The position numbers and the translations under genes were made by a program. From Flavobacteriales bacterium UBA7443 (lineage in GTDB: Bacteria > Bacteroidota > Bacteroidia > Flavobacteriales_D > Sanyastnellaceae): a DNA stretch of 29,789 bases. The DNA is taken from assembly GCA_002477505.1 (NCBI GenBank), contig DLQB01000112.1, positions 1 to 29,789 on the forward strand, written 5' to 3'. The notes under the pieces are model-generated. The model searched no databases. It had not been told where the DNA came from and was given only the letters and a program-made list of their open reading frames with translations. Positions 8,196-15,983 of the stretch are shown in pieces; position 1 is the stretch's first letter, and the number at the start of each line of letters is the position of its first letter.

Positions 8196-9013
8196 TAGAG
8201 CCTATCTTCATTTTGAAAATTGATCCGAATGGCTTGGTCCCTTTGCAAACCCAAAAGCGCATCAGCACCACCATGCCCCCCCGGCGCACTGTGATTGTTT
8301 ACCGCTATTTCCAACAAATCCGAATGATTGAAAAGTGCCAACTCTTTTCCAGTTGCAACATCGTGGTAGTTCTCGCTCATCTGCCGAATGGTCATGCGAG
8401 GCGTGCGCATCTGAATTTCAAAAGGACGATTCATTCCGATTTTTAAAAAAGCCTCCTTGGTAATGTTCGTGATCACATTGCCATAATCATCAATGAACAC
8501 GACATGCCCAATGATGGTGTTTTCTTCAAAACTCATCCTCCGCGGCGCAGCATCTCGCAGTGAACCCGCTGGCCGTCCGATCAAATCTGCACGCCCCCCT
8601 TTTGCCAGATGTGCAGCGGCCAATGCGAAAACTTCTCGTTCTGGGAATGTGGGGGAATCAATGTCCAAATTCAGTCCTGAAAAATCAAAAACAGCCTCAG
8701 GTTCTGAATGCGAAAGCAATCGAAACACTCCTGTGTCCGCTCCGATAAAATGCTGATCTTGAAACGTCACCAATCGGTGTGGTGTTTCTGGGGTATTCGC
8801 TCCTTGAACACAGATAACGTGGACCGTTCCTTTCGGGAATTCCGGGTATGTAGAGCGCAGAATAAATGCCGCCTCAACCACATCAAACTTTCGCACTCGA
8901 TGCGAGATGTCCACAATTTTCGAATCGGGAGCACGGGACAAAAGGGCACCTTTCAGGGCCGCCGTATAGTGGCTTCCTTCACCAAAGTCAGATGTTAATG
9001 TGATGATTGACAC
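8195..9013 (-). CDS. SAM hydroxide adenosyltransferase (SAM hydrolase, chlorinase/fluorinase family)
   Basis: This enzyme family hydrolyses S-adenosylmethionine to adenosine and methionine. Visible signatures are IITLTSDFGEGSHYTAALKG at the N-terminus, IVDISHRV, FIGADTGVFRLL, and GHVVFIDDYGNVITNI in the C-terminal barrel. The halogenase-specific insert is not evident, so hydrolase is the likelier activity. I chose the GTG at 9013, which begins the protein exactly where the family does and gives 272 residues. An ATG at 9049 adds 12 residues and would abut the phoH ATG. It probably heads the operon with the ABM, gldFG and DUF4340 genes. The biological role of this family in Bacteroidota is not settled. 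Confidence 0.87.
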   Translation of the reverse strand: MSIITLTSDFGEGSHYTAALKGALLSRAPDSKIVDISHRVRKFDVVEAAFILRSTYPEFPKGTVHVICVQGANTPETPHRLVTFQDQHFIGADTGVFRLLSHSEPEAVFDFSGLNLDIDSPTFPEREVFALAAAHLAKGGRADLIGRPAGSLRDAAPRRMSFEENTIIGHVVFIDDYGNVITNITKEAFLKIGMNRPFEIQMRTPRMTIRQMSENYHDVATGKELALFNHSDLLEIAVNNHSAPGGHGGADALLGLQRDQAIRINFQNEDRL

Positions 9014-9017
9014 ATTG

Positions 9018-9025
9018 CAAAGGTC
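9018..9025 (-). promoter_or_regulatory. -7-like box before the SAM hydrolase GTG
   Basis: The minus strand reads GACCTTTG, one mismatch from TAnnTTTG, ending 4 bases before the GTG at 9013. The identical box with the same 4-base spacing to a GTG stands before coaE. It supports the GTG start but is not proof of it. Confidence 0.35.
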
Positions 9026-9032
9026 GGGAACG

Positions 9033-9040
9033 TATTTTTG
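9033..9040 (+). promoter_or_regulatory. -7 promoter element for the phoH operon
   Basis: TATTTTTG is a perfect TAnnTTTG and ends 9 bases before the phoH ATG at 9050. A TTG at 9007-9009 lies 23 bases upstream, at the long end of usual -33 spacing. Confidence 0.45.
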
Positions 9041-9049
9041 TCTTTCCAT

Positions 9050-10030
9050 ATGCAACAGAAAGAGATATCCATCCGAGGTGTTGATCCTTTGGTCTTCCTC
9101 GGTCCCGAAAATGAAAATTGGCGTGTATTGCGGAGTGGGTTTGCTTCGCTGCACCTTGTCACACGTGGGGAAACCATTTCCGCAAAAGGATCCGTGGAGG
9201 ACTTGGGGCGCTTTGAGGAGGTAATGCGCATGATTCTTTGGCATGCAGAGCGCTACCAATCCCTGTCCGTTGATGACGTTGATCGATTGCTCAATTCCGA
9301 CGAATCCACCGTCATGAAACAGTCGCAAAAGGACGACACGCTCGTATATGGACCGGGCGGAAACCGAATCATGGCGCGCACGCCCAACCAGCAAACCCTG
9401 GTGGATACCATTCGAGCCAATGACATGAGCTTTGCTGTAGGACCTGCCGGGACGGGAAAAACATATACCGCCGTGGCCATGGCAGTAGCTGCGCTCAAGG
9501 ACCGACGCGTCAAAAAAATAATTCTCACTCGGCCTGCCGTAGAAGCCGGAGAAAACCTAGGTTTTTTACCGGGAGACTTGAAAGAGAAACTGGACCCCTA
9601 CTTGCAGCCTTTGTATGATGCCTTAACAGACATGCTGCCTTTTGACAAGGTCGCAGATCATTTGGAAAAAGGAGTCATCGAGATAGCACCGTTGGCCTTC
9701 ATGAGGGGACGAACACTCGACAAGGCTTTTGTCATCTTAGACGAAGCACAAAACACGACCGTAGCACAAATCAAGATGTTTCTCACCCGCATGGGGCGGG
9801 ACGCAAAATTCGTCATCACGGGCGATGCCACACAAGTAGACTTACCGCGTCACCAGGGATCCGGGCTGGTTTATGCACAACGCCATCTGCACCAAATTGA
9901 AGGCATTGGTTTTGTGCAACTTACAGCAAGCGATGTCATTCGTCATCGATTGGTCAGGGCGGTCATTGCAGCTTTCGAAAAGGCCGATGAGCAACGGGAG
10001 AACAAAGAGCAAAAAAAGAAAAACACATGA
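9050..10030 (+). CDS. PhoH family ATPase (PhoH-like protein)
   Basis: This 326-residue PhoH-like P-loop ATPase has Walker A GPAGTGKT at 131-138 and Walker B FVILDEAQN at 227-235, followed by TRMGRDAKFVITGDATQ, the helicase-like sensor segment. The N-terminal 90 residues form the small domain with the conserved LGPENENWRVL segment. The lysine-rich tail (KEQKKKN) is the C-terminus. PhoH proteins are associated with RNA metabolism, but the substrate here is unknown. I chose ATG 9050; a TTG at 9038 lies inside the -7 box. The stop overlaps the purC ATG (ATGA), so translation is coupled. Confidence 0.9.
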   Translation: MQQKEISIRGVDPLVFLGPENENWRVLRSGFASLHLVTRGETISAKGSVEDLGRFEEVMRMILWHAERYQSLSVDDVDRLLNSDESTVMKQSQKDDTLVYGPGGNRIMARTPNQQTLVDTIRANDMSFAVGPAGTGKTYTAVAMAVAALKDRRVKKIILTRPAVEAGENLGFLPGDLKEKLDPYLQPLYDALTDMLPFDKVADHLEKGVIEIAPLAFMRGRTLDKAFVILDEAQNTTVAQIKMFLTRMGRDAKFVITGDATQVDLPRHQGSGLVYAQRHLHQIEGIGFVQLTASDVIRHRLVRAVIAAFEKADEQRENKEQKKKNT

Positions 10031-10974
10031 GCAACACCTTGCACCAAGCCACATTTCAGTTTGCAGGTCAAACCGATGTGTACCATGGAAAGGTCCGAGA
10101 CATGTATCGGTTTGAAGGGGGCAACATTGTCGCTGTGGTTTCCGACCGCATCAGTGCATTTGATGTGGTAATGCCGAAAGGCATACCCTACAAAGGACAG
10201 GTTCTTAACGGAATTGCGAGTCACTTTTTGGACGCTGTACAGGACATTGTTCCCATTTGGAAAAAAGCCACCCCGCACCCACAAGTCACCATTGGACACG
10301 CGTGTGAACCCATTCGCATCGAAATGGTGATCCGTGGTTACCTTACCGGTCATGCCTGGCGCACCTACAAATCAGGCAAACGATCCCTTTGTGGCGTTCC
10401 ATTGCCTGAAGGGCTCAACGAACACGACGCGTTTGATTCACCCATCATCACTCCCGCCACAAAAGCAGAGGAAGGACATGATGAAGACATCAGCAAGGCG
10501 AGCATTCTCGAACGCGAGATCGTCACCGCAGCGCGCTACGAAGAATTGGAGCGCATTACCCGTGCGCTATTCCAGCGTGGAACGGAGATGGCCGCGAAGC
10601 AAGGGTTGATCCTCGTGGACACGAAATACGAGTTTGGCGTTCTGAACGGAGAATTAATGCTCATCGATGAAATCCATACCCCCGATAGCTCTCGCTATTT
10701 TATCTCTGAGGGTTATGCGGAACGACAGCGTGAAAGATTGCCACAACAACAGCTGAGCAAGGAATTCGTGCGAGAATGGTTGATGGAACATGAATTCATG
10801 GGACTTGAAGGCCAAGAAATTCCCGAAATGCCCGAAGCATTCGTCCAAGAGGTATCCGACCGTTACATCGACTTGTTCGAGCGGGTCACCGGCCAAGCGT
10901 TCAAGCGGCTGCCCCTCGAGCATTTAGAGAAGGACATTGAACTCGCTGTAAATCAGTGGATAAAAGACCATTGA
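10027..10974 (+). CDS. purC: Phosphoribosylaminoimidazole-succinocarboxamide synthase (SAICAR synthetase)
   Basis: This enzyme joins CAIR with aspartate, using ATP, to give SAICAR in de novo purine synthesis. Signatures: GKVRDMYRF near residues 19-27, VSDRISAFDVVMP, the MVIRGYLTGHAWRTY segment, LVDTKYEFG and DEIHTPDSSRYF. At 315 residues it is the long bacterial type, with a C-terminal helical region. It overlaps phoH by 4 bases, and the next gene starts 3 bases after its stop. The phoH-purC order is a recurring arrangement in Flavobacteriales. Confidence 0.95.
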   Translation: MSNTLHQATFQFAGQTDVYHGKVRDMYRFEGGNIVAVVSDRISAFDVVMPKGIPYKGQVLNGIASHFLDAVQDIVPIWKKATPHPQVTIGHACEPIRIEMVIRGYLTGHAWRTYKSGKRSLCGVPLPEGLNEHDAFDSPIITPATKAEEGHDEDISKASILEREIVTAARYEELERITRALFQRGTEMAAKQGLILVDTKYEFGVLNGELMLIDEIHTPDSSRYFISEGYAERQRERLPQQQLSKEFVREWLMEHEFMGLEGQEIPEMPEAFVQEVSDRYIDLFERVTGQAFKRLPLEHLEKDIELAVNQWIKDH

Positions 10975-10977
10975 TTC

Positions 10978-11580
10978 ATGGGACGAAAAAAGAGCAAGCC
11001 CGAATGGCAAGCGGATGCACTGGAACTGGTGAACGCTTTGAAAGGCGGAGGTGTCGTCGTGCATTCCACAGATACCGTATGGGGCCTTGCGGCCAATGCA
11101 AAGCATGCGAAAGCCGTGAGCCGCATTTTCGAAATCAAACAAAGGCCCACGAACTCCAACTTATTGATGCTGGTGGATTCCCCGGGAATGGTTGAACAAT
11201 ACCTTCCAAACCTACCGGATTCCGCTTGGGAACTGATGGAAGTGAGTGATCGTCCGGTCACCGTTATCGCGCCGTGCTCTGAGAAAGCAAAGGCAGAACT
11301 TGCGCCCGGCTTGGTCGCAGAAGACGGAACGCTGGCCGTGCGATGGGCAAAAGACGAATATGTGGCATTCATTATCCGTGGCATTGGAGGGCCTTTGGCT
11401 TCCACAAGTGCCAATCTCACTGGACAACCCACCCCGGCATCCTTTCAACAGCTCGAGAATGGAATTAAGGAAGGCGCAGATATCGTTGCAAACCACCGCA
11501 GAAGCCAGTCTTCTAGCGGAGAGGCGTCGATGATGGTCAAATTTGATGCACACGATCGAATCACTGTCATTCGAAGCTAA
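10978..11580 (+). CDS. L-threonylcarbamoyladenylate synthase (Sua5/YciO/YrdC family)
   Basis: This 200-residue YrdC-domain protein makes threonylcarbamoyl-AMP from threonine, bicarbonate and ATP, the first step of t6A37 formation in ANN-decoding tRNAs. The signature GGGVVVHSTDTVWGLAA near residues 22-38, the KQRPTNSNLLMLV strand and STSANLTGQP near 142-151 line the substrate pocket. There is no C-terminal Sua5 extension, so it is the short TsaC-like form. It sits between purC (3 bases upstream) and cca (55 bases downstream) in one apparent operon, together with another tRNA-maturation gene. Confidence 0.9.
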   Translation: MGRKKSKPEWQADALELVNALKGGGVVVHSTDTVWGLAANAKHAKAVSRIFEIKQRPTNSNLLMLVDSPGMVEQYLPNLPDSAWELMEVSDRPVTVIAPCSEKAKAELAPGLVAEDGTLAVRWAKDEYVAFIIRGIGGPLASTSANLTGQPTPASFQQLENGIKEGADIVANHRRSQSSSGEASMMVKFDAHDRITVIRS

Positions 11581-11635
11581 AATTCAAGAGAACCGCGAAG
11601 ATTCGCTCCGTACCTTAGCACGTGAAACCAAGGCC

Positions 11636-13048
11636 ATGAATTTTTCAGCGCACCTGAATCATCCACTCTTCAAATCCATCGGGAAAATAGCCGATGAAAA
11701 CGGTCAACCCGCATTTGCAATTGGTGGATTTGTTCGCGACCTCCTGATCCAGCGGCCTTGTAAAGACATCGACATTGTCGTCGAAGGCAGCGGTATTGAA
11801 TTGGCCAAAAGAGCATCAGAGGCACTTGGCGCAGGAAAAGTAACCGTTTTTAAAAATTTCGGAACTGCAATGTTTCGCTACCACGACTGGGAAGTGGAGT
11901 TTGTTGGGGCCCGAAAAGAATCATATGAACGCGGAAGCCGCAACCCCATCGTAGAAGATGGCACCATCGAAGACGACCAACTGCGAAGGGACTTTACCAT
12001 CAATGCACTCGCACTGAGCTTGAACGAGGCGACCTTTGGAGATCTCATTGATCCATTCAACGGCTTGCGCGATATAGAAAATGGATGCATTCGAACACCT
12101 TTGGACCCGGATGTCACTTTCAGTGACGACCCCTTGCGCATGTTGCGTGCAATCCGCTTCTCAACCCAGCTTGGTTTTCGCATTGAAGATTCCAATGTCA
12201 AAAGCATTCGCAGAAATGCTGAGCGCTTAAAGATCATCACGCAAGAACGGATTCATACCGAATTGCACAAGATCATCATGTCCGACAAACCCTCCAAAGG
12301 GTTCAAGCTTTTGGACAAAGGCGATTTGCTGCACCGATTTTTCCCGGAATTGTCCAACCTGAAAGGAATCGAATGGCGCGATGGAATTGGCCACAAGGAT
12401 AATTTCTATCATACGTTGGAAGTTTTGGATAACGTTGCTGAAAACTCAGACAACCTCTGGCTCCGTTGGTCTGCATTGCTTCACGACATCGCAAAACCAG
12501 CCACCAAGCGTTTCCAAAAGAAACATGGTTGGACCTTTCACGGGCATGAAGATCGTGGAGCCCGGATGGTTCCGAAGATTTTTAAGCGCATGAAGCTTCC
12601 ACTGGATCAAAAAATGAAGTTTGTGCAGAAGATGGTATTGCTGCATTTGCGGCCTATCGCTTTGACGAAAAATCAAATCACCGACAGTGCTGTTCGGCGG
12701 CTGCTTTTTGATGCGGGCGACGACATTGATGCTCTGATGATTCTGTGCCGAGCCGATATCACTTCGAAGAACGAGGCGAAGGTGAAACGCTACCTCGCCA
12801 ATTATGATGTCGTATTGGAGAAATTGAAGGATGTTGAAGAAAAGGATTCACTTCGAAACTTCCAACCTCCTGTATCGGGCGAAGAAATCATGGCAACGTT
12901 TGGGATTCCTCCAAGCAAACCCATTGGGACCATTAAGTCAGCGATCAAAGAAGCCATTCTCGAAGGAGACATCCCCAACGAACCCGTTGCGGCTCGCAAG
13001 TTGATGCTGCAAATCGCGAGCGAAATGGGGCTAAAGGCCGTGAAATAA
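11636..13048 (+). CDS. cca: CCA tRNA nucleotidyltransferase with HD domain
   Basis: This 470-residue class II nucleotidyltransferase adds or repairs the 3' CCA of tRNAs. The polymerase head has AIGGFVRDLL (residues 28-37) and the metal-binding DIDIVVEG (44-51). RRDFTINALALSL and DPLRMLRAIRF follow. An HD-type phosphohydrolase domain appears in the middle (SALLHDIAKP). The window's tRNA ends at base 1, so whether CCA is encoded there cannot be seen. I chose the ATG at 11636, where the family begins; an upstream TTG/ATG pair at 11543-11548 would run inside the preceding gene. It is the last gene of the phoH operon and convergent with glnS. Confidence 0.92.
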   Translation: MNFSAHLNHPLFKSIGKIADENGQPAFAIGGFVRDLLIQRPCKDIDIVVEGSGIELAKRASEALGAGKVTVFKNFGTAMFRYHDWEVEFVGARKESYERGSRNPIVEDGTIEDDQLRRDFTINALALSLNEATFGDLIDPFNGLRDIENGCIRTPLDPDVTFSDDPLRMLRAIRFSTQLGFRIEDSNVKSIRRNAERLKIITQERIHTELHKIIMSDKPSKGFKLLDKGDLLHRFFPELSNLKGIEWRDGIGHKDNFYHTLEVLDNVAENSDNLWLRWSALLHDIAKPATKRFQKKHGWTFHGHEDRGARMVPKIFKRMKLPLDQKMKFVQKMVLLHLRPIALTKNQITDSAVRRLLFDAGDDIDALMILCRADITSKNEAKVKRYLANYDVVLEKLKDVEEKDSLRNFQPPVSGEEIMATFGIPPSKPIGTIKSAIKEAILEGDIPNEPVAARKLMLQIASEMGLKAVK

Positions 13049-13059
13049 TCGGGCTGACC

Positions 13060-13071
13060 GCGCAAAAGCGC
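13060..13071. terminator. Short GCGC hairpin between convergent cca and glnS
   Basis: GCGC-AAAA-GCGC forms a 4-bp GC stem with a tetraloop in the 24-base gap between the two stops. No T tract follows on either strand, so at best it is a weak bidirectional terminator or 3'-end protector. Confidence 0.2.
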
Positions 13072-13072
13072 T

Positions 13073-14755
13073 TCAACCTTTCCAACCGTCTTTCAAGGTC
13101 ACAGCTCGATTGAAAACAAGGTTTTCGGCTTCGCTGTACCGCGAATCTACTGTGAAGTATCCCAGGCGCGTGAATTGATAGACGGTGCCCGGTTCGGCAT
13201 GCGCTAAAGAAGGCTCGAGCTTGCAATTGGACCGCACCTCTAGGCTCGATGGATTGAGGCAATCCATGAAATCACCATTCGCCTCTGGAGCGCTTTCCAA
13301 AAACATCCGATCATACAAGCGCACTTCGGCATTGACGGCGTCTTCGCACGAAACCCAATGCAACGTTCCCTTCGCCTTGATGCCAGAAACATCCTGACCA
13401 CTTTTGCTATTGCTGAAATAATTGACATGAACTTCGGTCACAGCACCCGACTCATCCTCCACATGGTCAACGTATTCCACGATGTAGGCGGACTTGAGCC
13501 GAACGACTCTTCCTGGAGCCAAACGGAACCACTTCTTATTGACATCCACCTTAAAATCATCTGCTTCCATCCACAACTCCCTTCCGAAAGGCATTTGACG
13601 GGTTCCAGCGCTTGGGTCTTCCGGATTGTTTTGCGTTTCTAGAAACTCCTTTTTGTCTTCTGGATAATTCAACACCACCAGTTTGATCGGGTTGAGCACA
13701 CCCATCACCCGCGGCGCTGTTCGATTCAAATCATCGCGAAGCGCCCACTCCAAAAGACTCACATCAATTTCATTGTTGCGCTTCGCCACTCCAATCCGAT
13801 CGGCAAAGGTGCGGATGCTTTGGGGTGTGTATCCGCGTCTCCGCAGTCCGCTGATCGTTGGCATCCGAGGATCATCCCAGCCATCAACCACTCCTTCTTC
13901 AACCAAGCGCAATAGTTTGCGTTTCGACATCAAGGTATAGCTCAGGTTCAAACGTGCAAATTCCGTTTGTTCCGTCGGATAAATGTCAAGCGTTTGAATG
14001 AACCAATCGTAGAGCGGACGGTGGTTTTCAAATTCCAGTGAGCACAGGCTATGCGTTATGTTCTCGATCGAATCAGATTGCCCATGCGCAAAATCATACA
14101 TGGGATAAATCACCCAATCCTCTCCCGTTCGGTGATGGGCGACAAACTTGATGCGATAAATCAACGGATCCCGCATCAACATGTTGTCATGCGCCATGTC
14201 AATCTTAGCACGCAAAACGCGTGTTCCTTCAGGAAATTCTCCCGCCTTCATGCCCTCAAAGAGCTTCAGATTTTCTTCCGGGGAACGGTCGCGAAAAGGG
14301 CTATTTGTTCCCGGTTTGCCGGGCGCACCTTTCTGCGCGGCCATCTCTTCGGAAGATTGATCATCCACATAAGCCTTGCCAAGCTTAATTAACTGGCAAG
14401 CAAAGCCATAAAGTTGCTCGAAATAATCACTTGTATAGAACTCCCCTCCTTTCCAATCAAATCCAAGCCAGGCAACGTCCTCGCGAATGGCATTGACGTA
14501 CTCCGTGCTTTCTTTTTCAGGATTTGTGTCATCAAAACGCAAATTCGTGACTCCGCCGTATTTCTCGGCCAAGCCGAAGCTGACACAAATTGCTTTGGCA
14601 TGTCCGATGTGCAGATGTCCATTGGGCTCAGGAGGGAACCGCGTGTGGACTCGCCCTCCATGCTTCCCGGCTGCGATATCAGCCTCAATTTTTTGCTCAA
14701 TGAAATTAAGAGGACGCTCTTTGGACTCGTCAGCAGCTTCTGGCGTTTTCGACAT
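13073..14755 (-). CDS. glnS: Glutaminyl-tRNA synthetase
   Basis: This 560-residue class I aminoacyl-tRNA synthetase charges tRNA-Gln. The HIGH-type motif PPEPNGHLHIGHAKA is at 41-55, LRFDDTNPEKE follows near 72-82, and the KMSKS-type motif LMSKRK is at 275-280. The PEPNGYLHIGH-type sequence and the two C-terminal beta-barrel regions (from about residue 345) identify GlnRS rather than non-discriminating GluRS. A direct GlnRS means this organism need not rely on the GatCAB amidation route for Gln-tRNA. It is transcribed alone, from a promoter with both elements visible. Confidence 0.95.
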   Translation of the reverse strand: MSKTPEAADESKERPLNFIEQKIEADIAAGKHGGRVHTRFPPEPNGHLHIGHAKAICVSFGLAEKYGGVTNLRFDDTNPEKESTEYVNAIREDVAWLGFDWKGGEFYTSDYFEQLYGFACQLIKLGKAYVDDQSSEEMAAQKGAPGKPGTNSPFRDRSPEENLKLFEGMKAGEFPEGTRVLRAKIDMAHDNMLMRDPLIYRIKFVAHHRTGEDWVIYPMYDFAHGQSDSIENITHSLCSLEFENHRPLYDWFIQTLDIYPTEQTEFARLNLSYTLMSKRKLLRLVEEGVVDGWDDPRMPTISGLRRRGYTPQSIRTFADRIGVAKRNNEIDVSLLEWALRDDLNRTAPRVMGVLNPIKLVVLNYPEDKKEFLETQNNPEDPSAGTRQMPFGRELWMEADDFKVDVNKKWFRLAPGRVVRLKSAYIVEYVDHVEDESGAVTEVHVNYFSNSKSGQDVSGIKAKGTLHWVSCEDAVNAEVRLYDRMFLESAPEANGDFMDCLNPSSLEVRSNCKLEPSLAHAEPGTVYQFTRLGYFTVDSRYSEAENLVFNRAVTLKDGWKG

Positions 14756-14759
14756 GCCA

Positions 14760-14790
14760 CAAAGTTAACTTCAAATCACCTGCTCAGCAA
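14760..14790 (-). promoter_or_regulatory. glnS promoter (-33 TTG, 20-base spacer, -7 TAACTTTG)
   Basis: On the minus strand TTG at 14790-14788 is followed by 20 bases and then TAACTTTG at 14767-14760, a perfect TAnnTTTG. Only 4 bases (TGGC) separate the box from the glnS ATG, so transcription should start at or within a base or two of the start codon. It is one of the best promoter matches in the window. Confidence 0.6.
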
Positions 14791-14799
14791 CGTTTGCCT

Positions 14800-15510
14800 T
14801 CAGAGCAAACGCACATTCTTCATCAAATTCTCCTTGTAAGTGCGGCTTACAGGAATGTCCTGCCCTGCTACCTGAACGGTGCTCTGGTAAACATCAATGT
14901 GATTGATGTGCTCCAAGTTCACCACATAGTTTCGAGACACGCGCACAAAATCGGGCGATCCCAGGATGCTCAACAAATCCTTCAATGAAGCTTTGACGTG
15001 GTACTGCCGAGATTCCAATTGAATTGCGCTGTACTTGCCCTCTACTTGTATGTAGCGAATATTGTTCAAATCGATTCGCTTCAGCTTGTTTCCAACTTTC
15101 GTGTAGAAATGAACATCCTTGGCATTCTTTCGGTTTTGGAAATCTTCCAAACAGTCCAGCAATGCTGATGTAGTCGTCATGGGCTGCGAAGCATCCATTG
15201 CTTCCATATCGAGCATTCCCATGGAAGGGTCCGTTTCTGGATGCTTAGCAGTTATCCTCGATTCCCAGATGTTGTTGGAGACTGGAATCAATGGCTTCCG
15301 ACTTTCCAATACTTCTTTGACCCGCTGCCACTGGCTCATGCCTGAAAACTTTTCCGGCCAAATCACGGCTTCAGGATCGATTTCGAGTGCTGAAATCATC
15401 GCGTCTTCGGGTGTGGTCACTGTCGCGACGTCATACCCCTGCTCGGACAAGAACGACTCCGCGTTTGCCTTTAAACCTTCCTGGATTACCAACAGCTTTA
15501 GTTTGTGCAT
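14800..15510 (-). CDS. LytTR-family DNA-binding regulator with degenerate receiver domain
   Basis: The 236-residue protein ends in a LytTR DNA-binding domain (about 132-236): IRYIQVEGKYSAIQL, VKASLKDLLSIL, FVRVSRNYVVNLEHINHID and VSRTYKENL. The first 120 residues resemble a response-regulator receiver, but the acidic pair at the end of strand 1 is missing (LLVIQEG) and the phosphoacceptor aspartate position reads VIWPEK. Phosphorylation is therefore unlikely. No histidine kinase lies nearby. ATG 15510 starts directly before strand 1. Alternatives are ATG 15531 and ATG 15585; the latter is preceded at 4 bases by CACATTTG and overlaps the clpS start. Confidence 0.82.
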   Translation of the reverse strand: MHKLKLLVIQEGLKANAESFLSEQGYDVATVTTPEDAMISALEIDPEAVIWPEKFSGMSQWQRVKEVLESRKPLIPVSNNIWESRITAKHPETDPSMGMLDMEAMDASQPMTTTSALLDCLEDFQNRKNAKDVHFYTKVGNKLKRIDLNNIRYIQVEGKYSAIQLESRQYHVKASLKDLLSILGSPDFVRVSRNYVVNLEHINHIDVYQSTVQVAGQDIPVSRTYKENLMKNVRLL

Positions 15511-15572
15511 GTCATTAAAACCCCTAGACATGCCAATTGTTCTTGCTGCTCGGGGAATCCAATCCTTTTGGT

Positions 15573-15580
15573 TAAATTTG
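15573..15580 (+). promoter_or_regulatory. -7 promoter element for clpS
   Basis: TAAATTTG is a perfect TAnnTTTG, ending 3 bases before ATG 15584 and 12 before ATG 15593. No -33 element at the usual spacing is evident. Confidence 0.45.
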
Positions 15581-15583
15581 TGC

Positions 15584-15937
15584 ATGTTCCAAATGTGCGA
15601 CCCAGAAGAAATCAAGGCCTTGAGTGCGCAAGCAGACAAAGGATACATCCAGCCCATCTTAAGCTCTGATGAGCAGGTAGCGGAGGAAATCGCACTGGAA
15701 ACCGTTACCACGGAGGGATGGAATTTGGTTCTGTACAATGATGAACACAACACCTTCGATCATGTCATCGAAATGCTCATCTCCATTTGTGAACATGATG
15801 CTTTGCAAGCAGAGCAATGCGCACTAATGGTGCATTTCAAAGGCAAGTGCTCCGTTCTATCCGGCACGTATGACGAGTTGGAGCCTAAGTGCACAAAACT
15901 CTTGAATGCCGATTTGACCGCTGAAATTGAAGCTTAA
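15584..15937 (+). CDS. clpS: ATP-dependent Clp protease adaptor ClpS
   Basis: This 117-residue ClpS adaptor delivers N-end-rule substrates to ClpAP/ClpCP. The core NLVLYNDEHNTFDHVIEML contains the ND residues and the DH-type contacts that bind a bulky N-terminal amino acid. ALQAEQCALMVHFKGKCSVL follows and is the Clp-ATPase contact region. The first 45 residues are the flexible N-terminal extension. The start could be ATG 15584 or ATG 15593 (114 residues); I list the first because of the promoter geometry. A tRNA-protein transferase that creates N-degrons lies about 3 kb downstream. It is divergent from the LytTR gene and convergent with rpe. Confidence 0.9.
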   Translation: MFQMCDPEEIKALSAQADKGYIQPILSSDEQVAEEIALETVTTEGWNLVLYNDEHNTFDHVIEMLISICEHDALQAEQCALMVHFKGKCSVLSGTYDELEPKCTKLLNADLTAEIEA

Positions 15938-15983
15938 GTCAGCTGTTGGATTCGTTCATTTTTCGCCCCCATCTTCAACCGAA

